This document shows, in pieces, positions 28,363 to 38,224 of a stretch of 64,000 nucleotides of DNA. The stretch covers positions 3,720,001 to 3,784,000 of the forward strand of contig OX637363.1 of NCBI GenBank assembly GCA_951799405.1. The letters run 5' to 3'. The DNA is from Agapetus fuscipes. Taxonomy: Eukaryota > Arthropoda > Insecta > Trichoptera > Glossosomatidae. Position numbers and translations under genes: made by a program. The notes beneath the pieces were generated by a model. It worked only from the letters and a program-made list of their open reading frames with translations. It had not been told where the DNA came from and did no database searches. The first letter of the stretch is position 1; every line of letters begins with the position of its first letter.

Positions 28363-30189
28363 TTAATCTAATTTGATTATGTCCTTGATGTGATATTTAT
28401 TTATAACATTTGTGTCTATATCTTTTAATACATAGACTATCTTGCTAACTTTCTTTTCTATTCTGGCTTTGACAAATTTTGGAGCCAACTTTGTACAGAA
28501 GTATTTCCCTGCATTTGATTGTATGAAATTTTTACGCCATACAATATCCCCTTGATCATAGACACGATTTGATCTACCTTTATTATAATAATTTGCATTT
28601 TTATTATATGCATCCCATAAATTTTCTGTTACAATTTTGTATAATGTGTTTAATTCCTTCATTTTATCTTTATGCATATCTCTATATTTATCTAATTCTT
28701 CCTTTGATTCTATTTCATCATTTACTATTTCACCATGAATTTCACCATTTAGTACAATCTCCCTACCTCTTGCTAATACATTAGGTGTGTATCCTGTTGC
28801 TAAATTGACTGTATTATTTATTATGCTTTGTACTGAATCTAAAAAAGTATCCCATTTTCTTTGTTCATTTTCAACAAAAATAGCTAATGTGTATCCTATT
28901 GTTCTATTATATGTCTCTACATTATTGCACATGGGAGTATATAAAGTTGTATAAAATATTTTCTGTACTCCATATGAGTACATAAAATCTTTAAATGCAT
29001 TAGACTTTAAATTCTTTCCATTATCTGTTATTATCGTTTGCGGTACTCCTTCTGTTAAAAATATTTTATTTTCTATTAATTTTATTATTTCTTCTGTAGT
29101 AGCTCTTCTTAAAGGAAATAACCAACAACATTTGGTAAAAACATCTATTATTGATAATATATGTATATAGCCCGTACTTGATTTTGGTAATGGTCCTATC
29201 AAATCAATACTCAGCATTTTTAACGGTCTATCCACTCTTTTTCTATTTTCCATTTTTCCTGCTGGAGGTAAATTATTCGGCTTATACATTTTACATTTTT
29301 GACATTTATTTATAAAACTTTTTATATCTGCATACATATTTTTCCAATAGTAACATCTTGATATGTATTTATAAGTTTTAAAAATACCTGCATGTCCATT
29401 ATCATGATGATTCTTTATTATAGTTGATCTATTGTCTATAATAGGTATCTCTTTCCAATTATATTCCTCTGTGAAAGGATTATCATCATTTATTAGTTTA
29501 AATAATTTATTATCTACCATTTTGAATTTTTTGTATTTGTGTGGTGTTTTTGTACATCCTTCTGCGATATTATTATACCAAGGATCTGCAATATTTGAAT
29601 TTATTACTTCCATTTCTTTAGTACCAGGAATCCTAGATAATACATCTGGCACTGTATGTTCTTTCCCTTTTCTATGCTCAATCTCAAATTCATACTGTGA
29701 AAGTCTCATGGCCCATCTTGCTAATCTACCTGTTGGATTTGATATTTTATTCAAGAATTTTAATGCCATATGATCAGTTATTACCTTGAATTTCATCCCA
29801 TCTAGATAAGATCGAAAATGTTCAATTGACTCTACAATGGCAAGAAGCTCACGTTCTGATGTCGAATAGTTTTGTTCTCTAACTGTCAAACTTCTTGAAA
29901 AATATGCTATTGGCTTTTCGGACCCATTGATATTTTGGTTTAATACTGAAGCTACTTGATTTTTACTGGCATCAGTGTGTAAAAAAAAATCTTTTGTGAA
30001 ATCCGGACATATTAATACAGGGGCTGTGCTTAAGGCTAATTTTAAATTATTAAATGCATCCTCAGATTCTTTTGACCAATTAAAATTGTTCTGACCTTTT
30101 TTACCTCTCAATAATTTATTTAGTGGATATGATATCTCACTGCAGTTTCGTATAACTTTTCTATAAAATCCTACCAAACCTAAAAACAT
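28363..30189 (-). CDS. Gypsy pol, RNase H and integrase part
   Basis: A 608-codon frame. The first residues (FLGLVGFYRK) are the end of the RT connection. RNase H follows at about 50-190 (HTDASKNQVASVLNQ, SERELLAIVESIEHFRSYL). Then come a His-His-Cys-Cys integrase zinc module at about 265-310 (HDNGHAG, CQKCKMYK) and the integrase core with the D-D-E triad (in IDLIGPLP, TDNGKNL and NVETYNR). A C-terminal domain (YDQGDIVWRKN) ends the protein. Family role: removal of the RNA template and insertion of the DNA copy. It is the continuation of the upstream RT frame in the same phase, separated by two TAA codons, so the ATG shown is not a natural start. Confidence 0.92.
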   Translation of the reverse strand: MFLGLVGFYRKVIRNCSEISYPLNKLLRGKKGQNNFNWSKESEDAFNNLKLALSTAPVLICPDFTKDFFLHTDASKNQVASVLNQNINGSEKPIAYFSRSLTVREQNYSTSERELLAIVESIEHFRSYLDGMKFKVITDHMALKFLNKISNPTGRLARWAMRLSQYEFEIEHRKGKEHTVPDVLSRIPGTKEMEVINSNIADPWYNNIAEGCTKTPHKYKKFKMVDNKLFKLINDDNPFTEEYNWKEIPIIDNRSTIIKNHHDNGHAGIFKTYKYISRCYYWKNMYADIKSFINKCQKCKMYKPNNLPPAGKMENRKRVDRPLKMLSIDLIGPLPKSSTGYIHILSIIDVFTKCCWLFPLRRATTEEIIKLIENKIFLTEGVPQTIITDNGKNLKSNAFKDFMYSYGVQKIFYTTLYTPMCNNVETYNRTIGYTLAIFVENEQRKWDTFLDSVQSIINNTVNLATGYTPNVLARGREIVLNGEIHGEIVNDEIESKEELDKYRDMHKDKMKELNTLYKIVTENLWDAYNKNANYYNKGRSNRVYDQGDIVWRKNFIQSNAGKYFCTKLAPKFVKARIEKKVSKIVYVLKDIDTNVINKYHIKDIIKLD

Positions 30190-30267
30190 TCGTAGTTGTT
30201 TTACATTTTTCGGTGAAGGATATTCCTCTATAATCTTGACTTTATTTTAATCTGGCCTTAATCCTTT
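30190..30267 (-). pseudogene. pol junction with two in-frame TAA stops
   Basis: Between the RT frame and the RNase H frame the phase is unchanged. The residues around the stops (YLGYIID before, KGLRPD between, NKVK after) are the normal RT-RNase H connection. Two sense codons have therefore become TAA, seven codons apart; there is no frameshift. Confidence 0.9.
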
Positions 30268-31473
30268 TTAATCAATAATGTATCCCAAATATTTTAAACT
30301 ATCTTTGCAAAATTCACATTTTGAAAATTTTACCGTTAACCCTGCTTCTTGTAATATATTTTTAACTTGTTTTAATAAATTTAAATGTGAATTGAAATCT
30401 TCGTTAATAATAATTAAGTCATCGATATAACAAAATATGTTAGTATCAAATTTAGGTCCAAATAATTTGTCTAATAAACGCTGTGTTTCAGAACTTGAAT
30501 TTTTTAAACCGAACGGCATTTTTGTAAATTGAAACAACCCTCTATTTGGTACGACGAAGGCAGTTTTTTCTTTGGACGATTCTTCTAGTGGAATTTGCCA
30601 AAACGCCTTGCTTAAATCTATTGAAGAGATATATTTGGCATTTCGTAAATTTGCTAAAATTTGATTTAAATTTGGAATAGGATAGTTATCTCGTTTTGTT
30701 ACTTCATTGAGTCTTCTAGAGTCCAAACAAAATCTAGGCGTTCCATCCTTTTTAATTACAATCACAACAGGACTGGACCACGAAGATTTGGATTGTTCAA
30801 CTATACCTTCTTTTAACATTTTATCTAACTCTGTGTTAACCTGTCTCTGTCTTGCTGGACTGAGTGGATAATACTTTTGTTTTATTGGAGGACCTTCTGT
30901 CTGAATTCTGTGTTCAATGAGGTTTGTGCATCCTAAGCCTATTTTTTCATAAGAGATGTCCTTGAAATCATTTTCTATTGTTTTTAATTGCTGTAATTGG
31001 TTATCTGTTAATTTAGTTCTATTTGTAATTTTACCTAATTCACTAATATTTTTGCTATTTGAATATGTAATTTTACTTATTAAACTCGGTTCTAATTCAA
31101 ATTTTATCCAAAAATCTATTCCAAAAATTAAGTCTTGTTGTAAACCTTGTAAAACATAAAAATCTACATGTTTTATTTGATTGTCACATTTTACCTCTAA
31201 ATTTATTTTACCAAGTATTTTTATATTTTTACCATTTGGTAACGAGATATTATCATGGGTTTTTATAATTTTGTAATTTCTTTGTAAAAAATAATCAAAT
31301 GTTTTTTCATTGATTGCAGAAATAGATGCACCTGAATCTAGTAAACCTGTAAAATTTTTGTTCTCAATATTTACTGTTAAAAATGGTCTTTTATCAAATT
31401 GTTTAGCAAAAATGAGTGGTGCAATTTGATAATTTTTATTAAAAATTTGAATGAAATTAAGCCAGCTCTTCAT
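30268..31473 (-). CDS. Gypsy pol, protease and reverse transcriptase part
   Basis: A 401-codon frame from the first ATG. The aspartic protease active site is LLDSGAS, with DSGA at 46-49. RT motifs follow: VIKKDGTPRFCLDSRRLN, DNYPIPNLNQIL, SSIDLSKAFWQIPL, FQFTKMPFGLKN and the catalytic YIDD at 349-352. Homology ends in YLGYIID at the first TAA. The frame is open upstream of the ATG through the end of gag, so protease-RT is probably made as a gag-pol fusion by a -1 shift. Note MPFGLKNSSSETQ, where families usually have a NAP/ATFQ motif, a slightly unusual RT segment. Confidence 0.92.
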   Translation of the reverse strand: MKSWLNFIQIFNKNYQIAPLIFAKQFDKRPFLTVNIENKNFTGLLDSGASISAINEKTFDYFLQRNYKIIKTHDNISLPNGKNIKILGKINLEVKCDNQIKHVDFYVLQGLQQDLIFGIDFWIKFELEPSLISKITYSNSKNISELGKITNRTKLTDNQLQQLKTIENDFKDISYEKIGLGCTNLIEHRIQTEGPPIKQKYYPLSPARQRQVNTELDKMLKEGIVEQSKSSWSSPVVIVIKKDGTPRFCLDSRRLNEVTKRDNYPIPNLNQILANLRNAKYISSIDLSKAFWQIPLEESSKEKTAFVVPNRGLFQFTKMPFGLKNSSSETQRLLDKLFGPKFDTNIFCYIDDLIIINEDFNSHLNLLKQVKNILQEAGLTVKFSKCEFCKDSLKYLGYIID

Positions 31474-31508
31474 TTCTGATTTTTGTGTTTGTACTGAAGG
31501 CCGACTAT

Positions 31509-32453
31509 CTACAAGTTTTTTGAATTACTATTGTATGTCGTATTTGTTCTGTTTTGTATATTTATATTTCTGTTCATTTTTGTTTTGTCTGTATAATCAC
31601 TTTTTTTATTTTTAACAAAACAATCTTTTTGTACATGTCCTGTACGCTTACATGAGTAACAGATTACTGTGTGTTTTTTTAAATTTCCATTTTTTATAAA
31701 ACAATTTCTTTCCACATGTCCTCTTTTATTACAAAAGTAGCATACTATATTATTTGTGAAACTTCTACATTTATTCTGTATGTAATCTAATTTTCTATTT
31801 TTAGTCCAACAATCTATTTCATCATGTCCTAATTTATTACAAAAATTGCATTTTTGCATTACATTTTTCTCTTCTGTGTCATTCATTACATTTAAATTCT
31901 TACATTCATTAAATTTGAAAAATGATTCAAACTTGCTACATATTGTAGATAATTCCTCTGTATTTTTAATTTCAGATGTTGTCAGTAAAGTTGCATATTT
32001 TTCTGACAATCCATGAATTATTATGTCCATAAGTTCTTTATCATGCATTCTTTTATTTAATAAATTATTTTTTGATTTTACCTTTAAAATATAAACAGAT
32101 GCATTATCATGACCTTGTACCATATTTAAAATTTCTAACTTAAGATTCCTTTGAAAGTCATATTTTTCAAATTGTTGTAAGAATTTGGTTTTAAAAATTT
32201 TCCAATCAAATTCACAATTAATTGCTCTGTACCAAGTTAACGGAAAATCTGTTAAAAATATAGGCATACACTCTACCAAATAATCTAATTTTAATTTGTA
32301 GACTTTGGCTAATTCTTCTAACCTTATTATAAATTCATTTGGTTCACTTTCACCATTAAAAGATATTTTTAATTTGAGAGGATCAAAATTTATGGACTCC
32401 ATTGTGTTACTTTCTAAATCCTTTTTATTATTTATTTTTTTAGATTTCGTCAT
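31509..32453 (-). CDS. Gypsy gag with three CCHC zinc knuckles
   Basis: 314 codons. The N-terminal two thirds look like a Gypsy capsid (LEELAKVYKL, LTWYRAINCEFDWKIFKTKF, QRNLKLEILNMVQG). The C-terminal nucleocapsid has three CX2CX4HX4C knuckles: CNFCNKLGHDEIDC, CYFCNKRGHVERNC and CYSCKRTGHVQKDC. The tail is rich in Lys and Asn. Family role: forms virus-like particles and binds genomic RNA. Stop TAG at 31511-31509, just after a slippery heptamer. Confidence 0.92.
   Translation of the reverse strand: MTKSKKINNKKDLESNTMESINFDPLKLKISFNGESEPNEFIIRLEELAKVYKLKLDYLVECMPIFLTDFPLTWYRAINCEFDWKIFKTKFLQQFEKYDFQRNLKLEILNMVQGHDNASVYILKVKSKNNLLNKRMHDKELMDIIIHGLSEKYATLLTTSEIKNTEELSTICSKFESFFKFNECKNLNVMNDTEEKNVMQKCNFCNKLGHDEIDCWTKNRKLDYIQNKCRSFTNNIVCYFCNKRGHVERNCFIKNGNLKKHTVICYSCKRTGHVQKDCFVKNKKSDYTDKTKMNRNINIQNRTNTTYNSNSKNL
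31515..31521 (-). promoter_or_regulatory. candidate -1 ribosomal frameshift heptamer A AAA AAC
   Basis: In the gag phase the codons read TCA AAA AAC TTG TAG. A AAA AAC is a canonical X XXY YYZ slippery heptamer one codon before the gag stop. A -1 slip here enters the open pol frame that leads into protease-RT. A downstream pseudoknot was not demonstrated. Confidence 0.75.
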
Positions 32454-32901
32454 TTGCTGTATATTTTCAATTTATGCAATTAAAAAAAATCATTTCATTG
32501 AAAAAAAATTTTTCATACAAATTAAATATAACACCATCTATATATATTTATCTAAACTGATTTGAAACAAACTGGTTCATGTACATTCTTTTTTCTTCTG
32601 GGACGTTCGATTTTTAAATCTTCATTTCTTCTGAACGTAGTGTAGGTAATTTGAATTCTCTCACCTTCAATATTTTCAAAACCGCCTTTGAAATCTTGCA
32701 ATTTCTTGTTATAAATTGTATAAGTTGAGTTTTTTAAAACATTTTAAACGTGTTGATGCTTTCACAACCATAAATCTGTCCAATTTTAATTATTTCATAT
32801 ATTGTATTGTTTTCAATGTCATTTGTTGAAATCGACTGTCATTTGATTTTGTTTGTGAAAAATTTTCTTCATAGGAATTTCATTTACAGATTTTTTCTTT
32901 T
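32454..32901 (-). other. leader (5' UTR) of the LTR element
   Basis: About 450 bases between the primer site and the gag start, with no frame of note. Confidence 0.7.
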
Positions 32902-32914
32902 ACGTTGGGCGCCA
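32902..32914 (-). promoter_or_regulatory. primer-binding site, tRNA-Lys type
   Basis: TGGCGCCCAACGT on minus, three bases after the 5' LTR. It matches the first 13 bases of the classic Lys (1,2) primer site, whose complement is the 3' end of tRNA-Lys. Confidence 0.82.
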
Positions 32915-32917
32915 AAA

Positions 32918-33172
32918 TGTGAGGGTTTTTCCTCTGTCCTGCTGATTGACACAATTAATAATGTAACAGCCACTTTAATATGTTTACTTTTATTCCTTTC
33001 ACAATGTATACACAATAAACCACAGCACAATAATATTAATTATTCTTAATTACACATGCTTGTGGCTCTCACGCCAGGCAAGCTTCTTCCCTCTTTCTTT
33101 TGTTTTCCTTTTTCCATTCAAATTTAAATACAATGTTCCATTCTACCAAACAAACAAACTCATCTCGTTACA
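32918..33172 (-). repeat. 5' LTR, 255 bp
   Basis: The partner of 27363-27617, with no difference seen. Followed on + by ATATTTGCAACTTAG, the interrupted LINE tail. Confidence 0.92.
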
Positions 33173-33489
33173 ATATTTGCAACTTAGATTATAGACAGAG
33201 ACATCAATTTTGTTGAACAGGGTGGAAATTTATCGCCAAGGTGTCCCACGTAACAGCGCTTTTTTATTTCAAACGCGCCAGCCGAAATTACCATCTTGAC
33301 CCGCTTGGCAAAAGCGTCGACAAATATTAAAACAATTAAGTGAAAACTATTTTTAAACAAAACATTTTTGTTTTTCTACCTAGAAAAAGGATACAACTAT
33401 GCAGAGGCTCTGACCATCTCTAGTGGAACAGTGACAAGGTTTCAGTTACCAAAACAACAACGAAAAAACCCTTTGAAAGTTTAGAATAA

Positions 33490-33975
33490 AATAGTGAATG
33501 AATGGAATATCCAGAGTCATAATAAAAGAAGAGCCTGTATGAAAAAGGTTATGACTCTGGAGGAAATGAAAGAAGTGTGCAAGGACAAAAAGAAATGGCG
33601 GTTAATCTGTGATGTTGGTGGCTAGGTTTTTTTGAAAAATAAAATTTGTTTTCTGTTAGTTTTTGATGTCCATACATGTTATAATTTTTTTATTTAAAAA
33701 ATGCAATTTGTTGTATATGTTCCTTGACTTTTAGGTTGGTATTCGGCTGACCACCCATGCTGTAGAAAATGGTCCACTTTGCCAATGTCACCCCTGTTTC
33801 AGGGAAGGTCGGTAGGAGTTGCAGGGTGTATGTTTATTTGAGATTTGGTTTTTATGTTGTAGGTTCACATGAGGCATGTGCAAGTGCGAACTTGTACGTG
33901 TCTGGTTGTGAAAATGCATATAATGTGAATCTCTAATGTTGCTTATATTTTGCAACTTAGATTATATTAGATTAG
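33490..33975 (+). mobile_element. LINE 3' end: RT C-terminal codons, UTR, tail
   Basis: Reads VNEWNIQSHNKRRACMKKVM and [20 protein letters not shown] and stops at 33624. A UTR of about 90 bases and the tail (33718-33975) follow. Same subfamily as 10146-11303. A scrap of subfamily 2 (GCAGAGGCTCTGACC) precedes it at 33404. Confidence 0.88.
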
Positions 33976-34364
33976 GCGTGCAAATATCTCGAGTATCTGC
34001 TCATAGTACGTAGGTACGTACGCAGTGACGTATGTAGGTACCTCCTGACCTAAAACAGAGACACACCTCCTTTTTCATGTTGTGCATCTCACTCTGCCTA
34101 AAACTGAATGAAAGGAGCCTCGAGGGTGGGTCTCTTGAAACAAAAACACCCCGCTTTACAATAAAAAATAATAATTTAACAGAAAAGTCCAAAAAAAAAC
34201 TTCTTTCATTTAATTTAATACATCAAAAAAAATATTTAGTAAAATGAAAACGTCAGTAAGCAACGCGTATACAGCAACTTTTTGAAGCATTTTCCATGTT
34301 GCGCGTGGAGCCTGTTTATTCATACAGATAAGGAGGCCGGCATTACGCCTACCACTTGCTTGTA

Positions 34365-34440
34365 TCGCTTGTGGGAATACGCTTAATATAAACCTTAAAT
34401 GCAATAGATCTTTGCAACTTGGATTATAGATTATAGACTT
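34365..34440 (+). mobile_element. LINE 3' tail fragment
   Basis: GCTTGTGGGAATACGCTTAA to TTGGATTATAGATTATAG. Only the last third of the tail. Confidence 0.65.
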
Positions 34441-34959
34441 CAGTTAAAGTGGTGTGCTGTAAATATTAAAAACTAAGCAAAATTTTAAGTGTTTAAAAAA
34501 AATTACCTTTCTCTCGGATTTTCCCATAAACTTCAAACTATAAAATTAGCATTTTTATCTCTTTTGCAATTACATCACAAATTTCAGAAAAAATTGCGTT
34601 TAAAAATTAAATTCGAATACTTATAGGTACTTTTGACGTGATCAAAAAAAAAAATCACTTGAGATTTTTTTTGTATGAAATTTTCTCTCGTAAATTTCGG
34701 TGCGCGGATTGTTCGGGTGATCGGCACGGATACTCCATGAACGCGGGCCTGGGCTGAACTGGCGCCGCATCCAGCCTCCGAGCTTGTCGCGTCAACCTCC
34801 CTCTCCGCAGGGGGTGCGCGCGCAGCCGCAGGACACAGATAAAAGTACGGCCTCTGCGTTTACTATACGTCATACTTATAAGGTACTTACAACACAACAT
34901 TAGGTCAAAGTTGGACTATTTTTTATGCAAAGCCTTTTTGAAACCTTCTCGATATACAT
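34441..34959. other. unassigned, with a GC-rich CpG-containing island
   Basis: AT-rich to 34690. Then 34695-34860 is strikingly GC- and CpG-rich (GCGCGGATTG, GGCGCCGCATCC, GGGGTGCGCGCGCAGCCGCA). A minus frame of 81 codons crosses it, rich in Arg, with no recognised homology. It could be a promoter, an exon of an unknown gene or part of a foreign element. Confidence 0.45.
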
Positions 34960-35510
34960 ATCGACAGTTAAAAGGAAGTAGGATAAGAGACGTGTTGATC
35001 AAAAATGGTTATACTGTCGGTACCATTTTGATTTCTTGTATAGGGTACCAGAGGGGCCTTTCTCCCATTTACTAGATCATTCTACTACCAGAAAGTTATG
35101 TACACACACAATCACTACCACTTCCAGACGATTCCGTCTCACTTATATAGGTGTGCGTAGTAGTAGTAAAAAGGGCGATAGCTCAATTTGTAGAATGCTT
35201 GCATTCCATGCCGAGAGCAAGGGTTCGATCTCAAAGGTTTACTCAGCCTTCATTAGAAATAAGAACCGAGAATGAGAGAAAGAAGTGGAAACCCCTACTT
35301 CAACTGAAAGTGGTTGGTGTGAGGCCGGCCCCCTAACCTGTAAAAATAAATAGGTCCCGAAGCGCCACATGCGACCCCTTCGGGGATAACGCAGGCAAGA
35401 AGTTACACTATATGTGTAGCTTAGTTGCGTTTTTTGCGTAGTCACTTTGCTTTCATATTTCGTCATACTATGTATGCGTGATGCACGTATTTCAAGTTCG
35501 CGACAAAAAC
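34960..35510 (-). mobile_element. decayed LTR (TGTCGCGAAC family) with nested SINE and MITE ends
   Basis: GTACCATTTTGATTTCTTGT at 35020 to GTGTGCGTAG at 35160, and GTCACTTTGCTTTCATATTT to TTTCAAGTTCGCGACA after the SINE, match the solo LTR at 25809-26201. A MITE end (CGACAGTTAAAAGGAAGTAG) lies at 34963, and another (CGACGGTTAAAAGGAAGTAG) at 35511. Confidence 0.7.
35161..35434 (+). mobile_element. SINE family C (dimer-type C unit), TSD TGCGTAG
   Basis: AAAAAGGGCGATAGCTCAAT and AAGGGTTCGATCTCAAAGG show the shortened C unit typical of the B-C heterodimer, here without the B half. TGCGTAG flanks it at 35154-35160 and 35435-35441. Confidence 0.8.
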
Positions 35511-36010
35511 GACGGTTAAAAGGAAGTAGGGCATATGCGACATTTTGGTTAAAAATGAGGTATGAATGCTGTCCTATATATTTTTTGTGCTCCGCCGGGG
35601 TTCGAGCCCACAACCTTCCATTCACGAGTCCGAAGTGTTGCCACTGGACCACGGACCAGTCAAGTAATTTAGCTTAATATGTCACTTATTCGGTTTTACC
35701 TTTAGGGTGTCGATACCGTGATACCGTGATCTACGGTTAAAAGGAAGTAAGAAAGGAAATAAGCGACGTCTTAGTCAAAACCGAGTTACGAATTCTATCT
35801 TACTTGATATTTTCCGCTTTTTATAATGCGGTAACTCCCATGGCTCTACGATGATTTTTTTTTGTCGTTTATGCCCAAGCAAACAGCTGCGTTTTCGAAG
35901 TATGGTTTTTGTGTAACCGACAAGATTTTGGCCTTTTTTGTCCTAAAGGCGCTTGTGACATAAAAAAAACGTAAAACCCATTGTTCAAGAGAGCAGTTTA
36001 AAGTTTGAGA
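35511..36010. mobile_element. MITE family CGACGGTTAAAAGG, two partial copies, with SINE-B scrap
   Basis: 35511-35575 is one end. 35576-35662 is a minus SINE-B head fragment (GCTCCGCCGGGGTTCGAGCC). 35733-36010 is a second copy with internal CCGACAAGATTTTGGCC and GGCGCTTGTGACATAAAA. Confidence 0.65.
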
Positions 36011-36059
36011 TTGCAGAAAAATGGCATAACTTTTTTATCAAATCTATTTATTTTGTTTT

Positions 36060-36190
36060 TTTAAATGCAGCATGCTATAAATTCTGCATTTTTACGACCC
36101 TACCCTGAGCCAGGGGTGGCAATGAAAAAGTGAAGCAATTTTTACAGCATGCGTGGTCCGCCTCATACAAACTTATGTAATTATCAAGGA
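36060..36190 (-). mobile_element. LINE 3' tail fragment
   Basis: CCCTGAGCCAGGGGTGGC is the tail hairpin (CCCTG-AGC-CAGGG), followed by TTTTTACAGCATGCGTGG. Confidence 0.7.
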
Positions 36191-36227
36191 TCTTTCTTTT
36201 AAGGATATTATAAGTATGTAGGTACGG

Positions 36228-36655
36228 TTGAAATGGTTTACCTGAGAGCAATGACTGGAATTACTAAATGATAGAGACTGCAATGATTGGGTGATGACGG
36301 AGTGTGGTATAAAAGAGAATTTAGTAATGAAAGTACAAAAAATTACAATGAGATGGTTCGGACATCTTGAAAGAGTGGATGACGAACGGCTAACGAAGAA
36401 AGTGTACAGAGGAAATGTCAGAGGAAAGCGTGGAAGGCGAAGACCGAGGAATGAATGGATATACAAAATAGGTGAGATTACGAAAGAATATAACCTGCAG
36501 AGAGAGAATAAGAGAAAAGTATCTTTGAAGAAAGTGATGAATGTTGAAGAGATGAAAGAGGTATGCAAGGACAGAAAAAAGTGGAGACGCATCTGCGGAG
36601 GTATCGGCCACCCCTAGTGGAACGGCTGCAGGATACAGTGTATGCTTCGTAAAAA
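36228..36655 (+). pseudogene. LINE RT C-terminal fragment, subfamily 2
   Basis: The frame from 36291 reads TECGIKENLVMKVQKITMRW, then [20 protein letters not shown] and KKWRRICGGIGHP with the stop at 36617. TGGAACGGCTGCAGGATACA follows, as in the copy at 24913-25208. 5' codons before 36270 contain stops. Confidence 0.82.
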
Positions 36656-36949
36656 ATATATGTAGAGTCAAATATATGTAATGTGCTAAATAAATAAAAA
36701 TTTGAATAAAGGCATTTAACCATGTAGGTACACACATGTATGCAGAAATGCTGGCGCGAAATTTCAGTGGAGCTGCCAACTAACTTTATTATGGAGATTA
36801 ATTTTATTCAACAGTTATGCAGTATGAACTTTTGAAAAAAAAACAAGTAGGTACCTAAGTAAAAAATACTTTATTTTCTTTTGTTTTACATTTTATAATT
36901 TTTTATGTAACTTTACGGATTTCAGAAAAAATGTGAAGCAATGCTGTAT

Positions 36950-37240
36950 TTCTTTAATATTTAATGGTAGATGCAGAGATATCATTTAAGATTCATATTA
37001 AGATGAAATTAATAAAGCATAATCATTTTTATGTGTCAGATTTTCTATAAGCAGACACAGTCAAGTTCGCAAATATGCCACATGTGGACTTAAAACATGA
37101 AACCCCAATCTCAAATGAACATAAGCCGTGCAACTCTTGCCGACCTTCCTTGAAACACGGTTGACATTTGCAAAGTGAATATTTTTTACAGTATGGGTAG
37201 TCAGCCTCATTCCTACCTGTAAGCTAAACAACATAAATTT
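36950..37240 (-). mobile_element. LINE 3' tail copy, diverged
   Basis: GCAGAGATATCATTTAAGAT to CTCATTCCTACCTGTAAGCT, with an internal insertion of about 50 bases near 37000. Confidence 0.7.
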
Positions 37241-37470
37241 CAATTCTATATTTTATTTAAAATATGAAAACAGTAAAATTTTCTATTGTTGCCTACTCAT
37301 TTTTGAAATGCTATGCGCGTCCCTTTCGCTGTGCCTTTAAGTGATGCCCGCCCGTGACAAATGAAGTGTTTTAAATGTGGGTATGTATGTATTTGATTCT
37401 AAAGTCACTTTTGTGTTCAGTACAGGCGCTAGGGTAGGGCACGGATGGGCGACTGCCCAGGGCGCTAGGT
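37241..37470. other. unassigned stretch
   Basis: Nothing supported. Confidence 0.3.
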
Positions 37471-37474
37471 ATGA

Positions 37475-37735
37475 AAGGGCACCGACAAGATTTTGGCTTT
37501 TTTGTCCTAAAGGCGCTTGTGGCATAAAAAAATCGTAAAACATCGTAAAAACCATACTAATAGGAATGTCGGTAAATGCCTTAACTTTTTAATGGTAGAG
37601 CTGTTTTGATTTTAACGATATGATAAAAAATAAAAAGAAGTGATGCCACTTTTCTGCAATCTCAAACTTAAAACTGCTCTCCTGAACAATTTAGTTTATG
37701 TCGCTTATGCCCTAGGTACTGCCGTTGATATGTAT
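37475..37735. mobile_element. MITE family CGACGGTTAAAAGG, rearranged copy
   Basis: CCGACAAGATTTTGGCTTTT and GGCGCTTGTGGCATAAAA are internal words of the family. TTATGCCCTAGGTACTGCCG is a decayed right end. Confidence 0.6.
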
Positions 37736-38010
37736 TATTATTTATTGATTTGAAAACTGTAATTTAATGTGTATGTTCTTTGGCTTATAAGTTGGTATGC
37801 GGCTGACCACCCATGCTGTAAAAAATGTTTCACTTCGGTAATGCCACCACTGTTTCAGGGAAGGACGTCGAGAGTTGCTGGGTGTGTGTTCATTGGAGGT
37901 TCACATGCGGCATGTGCACGCGCGAACTTGTACGTGTCTGCTTGTTAGAATGCATATATTTAATGGGAATCCCCAATGTTACATATCTTTGCAACTTAGA
38001 TTAGATTAGA
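37736..38010 (+). mobile_element. LINE UTR and 3' tail copy
   Basis: TTTATTGATTTGAAAACTGT is the UTR shared with 39310. The tail runs from TTCTTTGGCTTATAAGTTGG to TTGCAACTTAGATTAGATTA. Confidence 0.85.
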
Positions 38011-38224
38011 TTTGATAGGGGGCGCCTTAGAAATCTCGCCCAGGGCACTGGTAGTGCTACAACCGTCACTGCCTGTGTTGAACTGCACTCCAAGGCGTTG
38101 TAACGAAGTTGCGATTTCCATACAATATGAATTATTAATAAGTCGAAGTTTGTAAACCAATAAAACGCTCTGTTTCTTTTGTATTTCTTGAGTATTTCAA
38201 TGTAAAACTATATAAAACATAATA

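Larger units (their letters stand above)
27363..33172 (-). mobile_element. Ty3/Gypsy-type LTR retrotransposon, full structure, 5.8 kb
   Basis: The element lies on minus in this order: 5' LTR (33172-32918), tRNA-Lys-type primer site, leader, gag (32453-31509), protease-RT (31473-30268), RNase H-integrase (30189-28363), AT-rich 3' region, polypurine tract, and 3' LTR (27617-27363). ATAT flanks both ends (27359-27362 and 33173-33176). The RT-RNase H-integrase order fits Ty3/Gypsy. No env-like frame lies between integrase and the 3' LTR. The two LTRs look identical, implying a recent insertion, yet pol carries two in-frame TAA codons. It is probably non-autonomous as it stands. Confidence 0.92.
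27209..33196 (+). mobile_element. LINE 3' tail copy split by the LTR retrotransposon
   Basis: The tail occupies 27209-27362 (CAAGGAAGGTCGGTAAGAGT to GTGATATATAT) and 33173-33196 (ATATTTGCAACTTAGATTAT). The intervening 5.8 kb is the minus-strand LTR element. Joining the flanks recreates the usual tail ending, which confirms the insertion point. Confidence 0.88.

Noticed and set aside
35239..35652. 137-codon frame on minus
   Set aside because: Crosses SINE-C, an LTR remnant, a MITE end and a SINE-B scrap; no homology.
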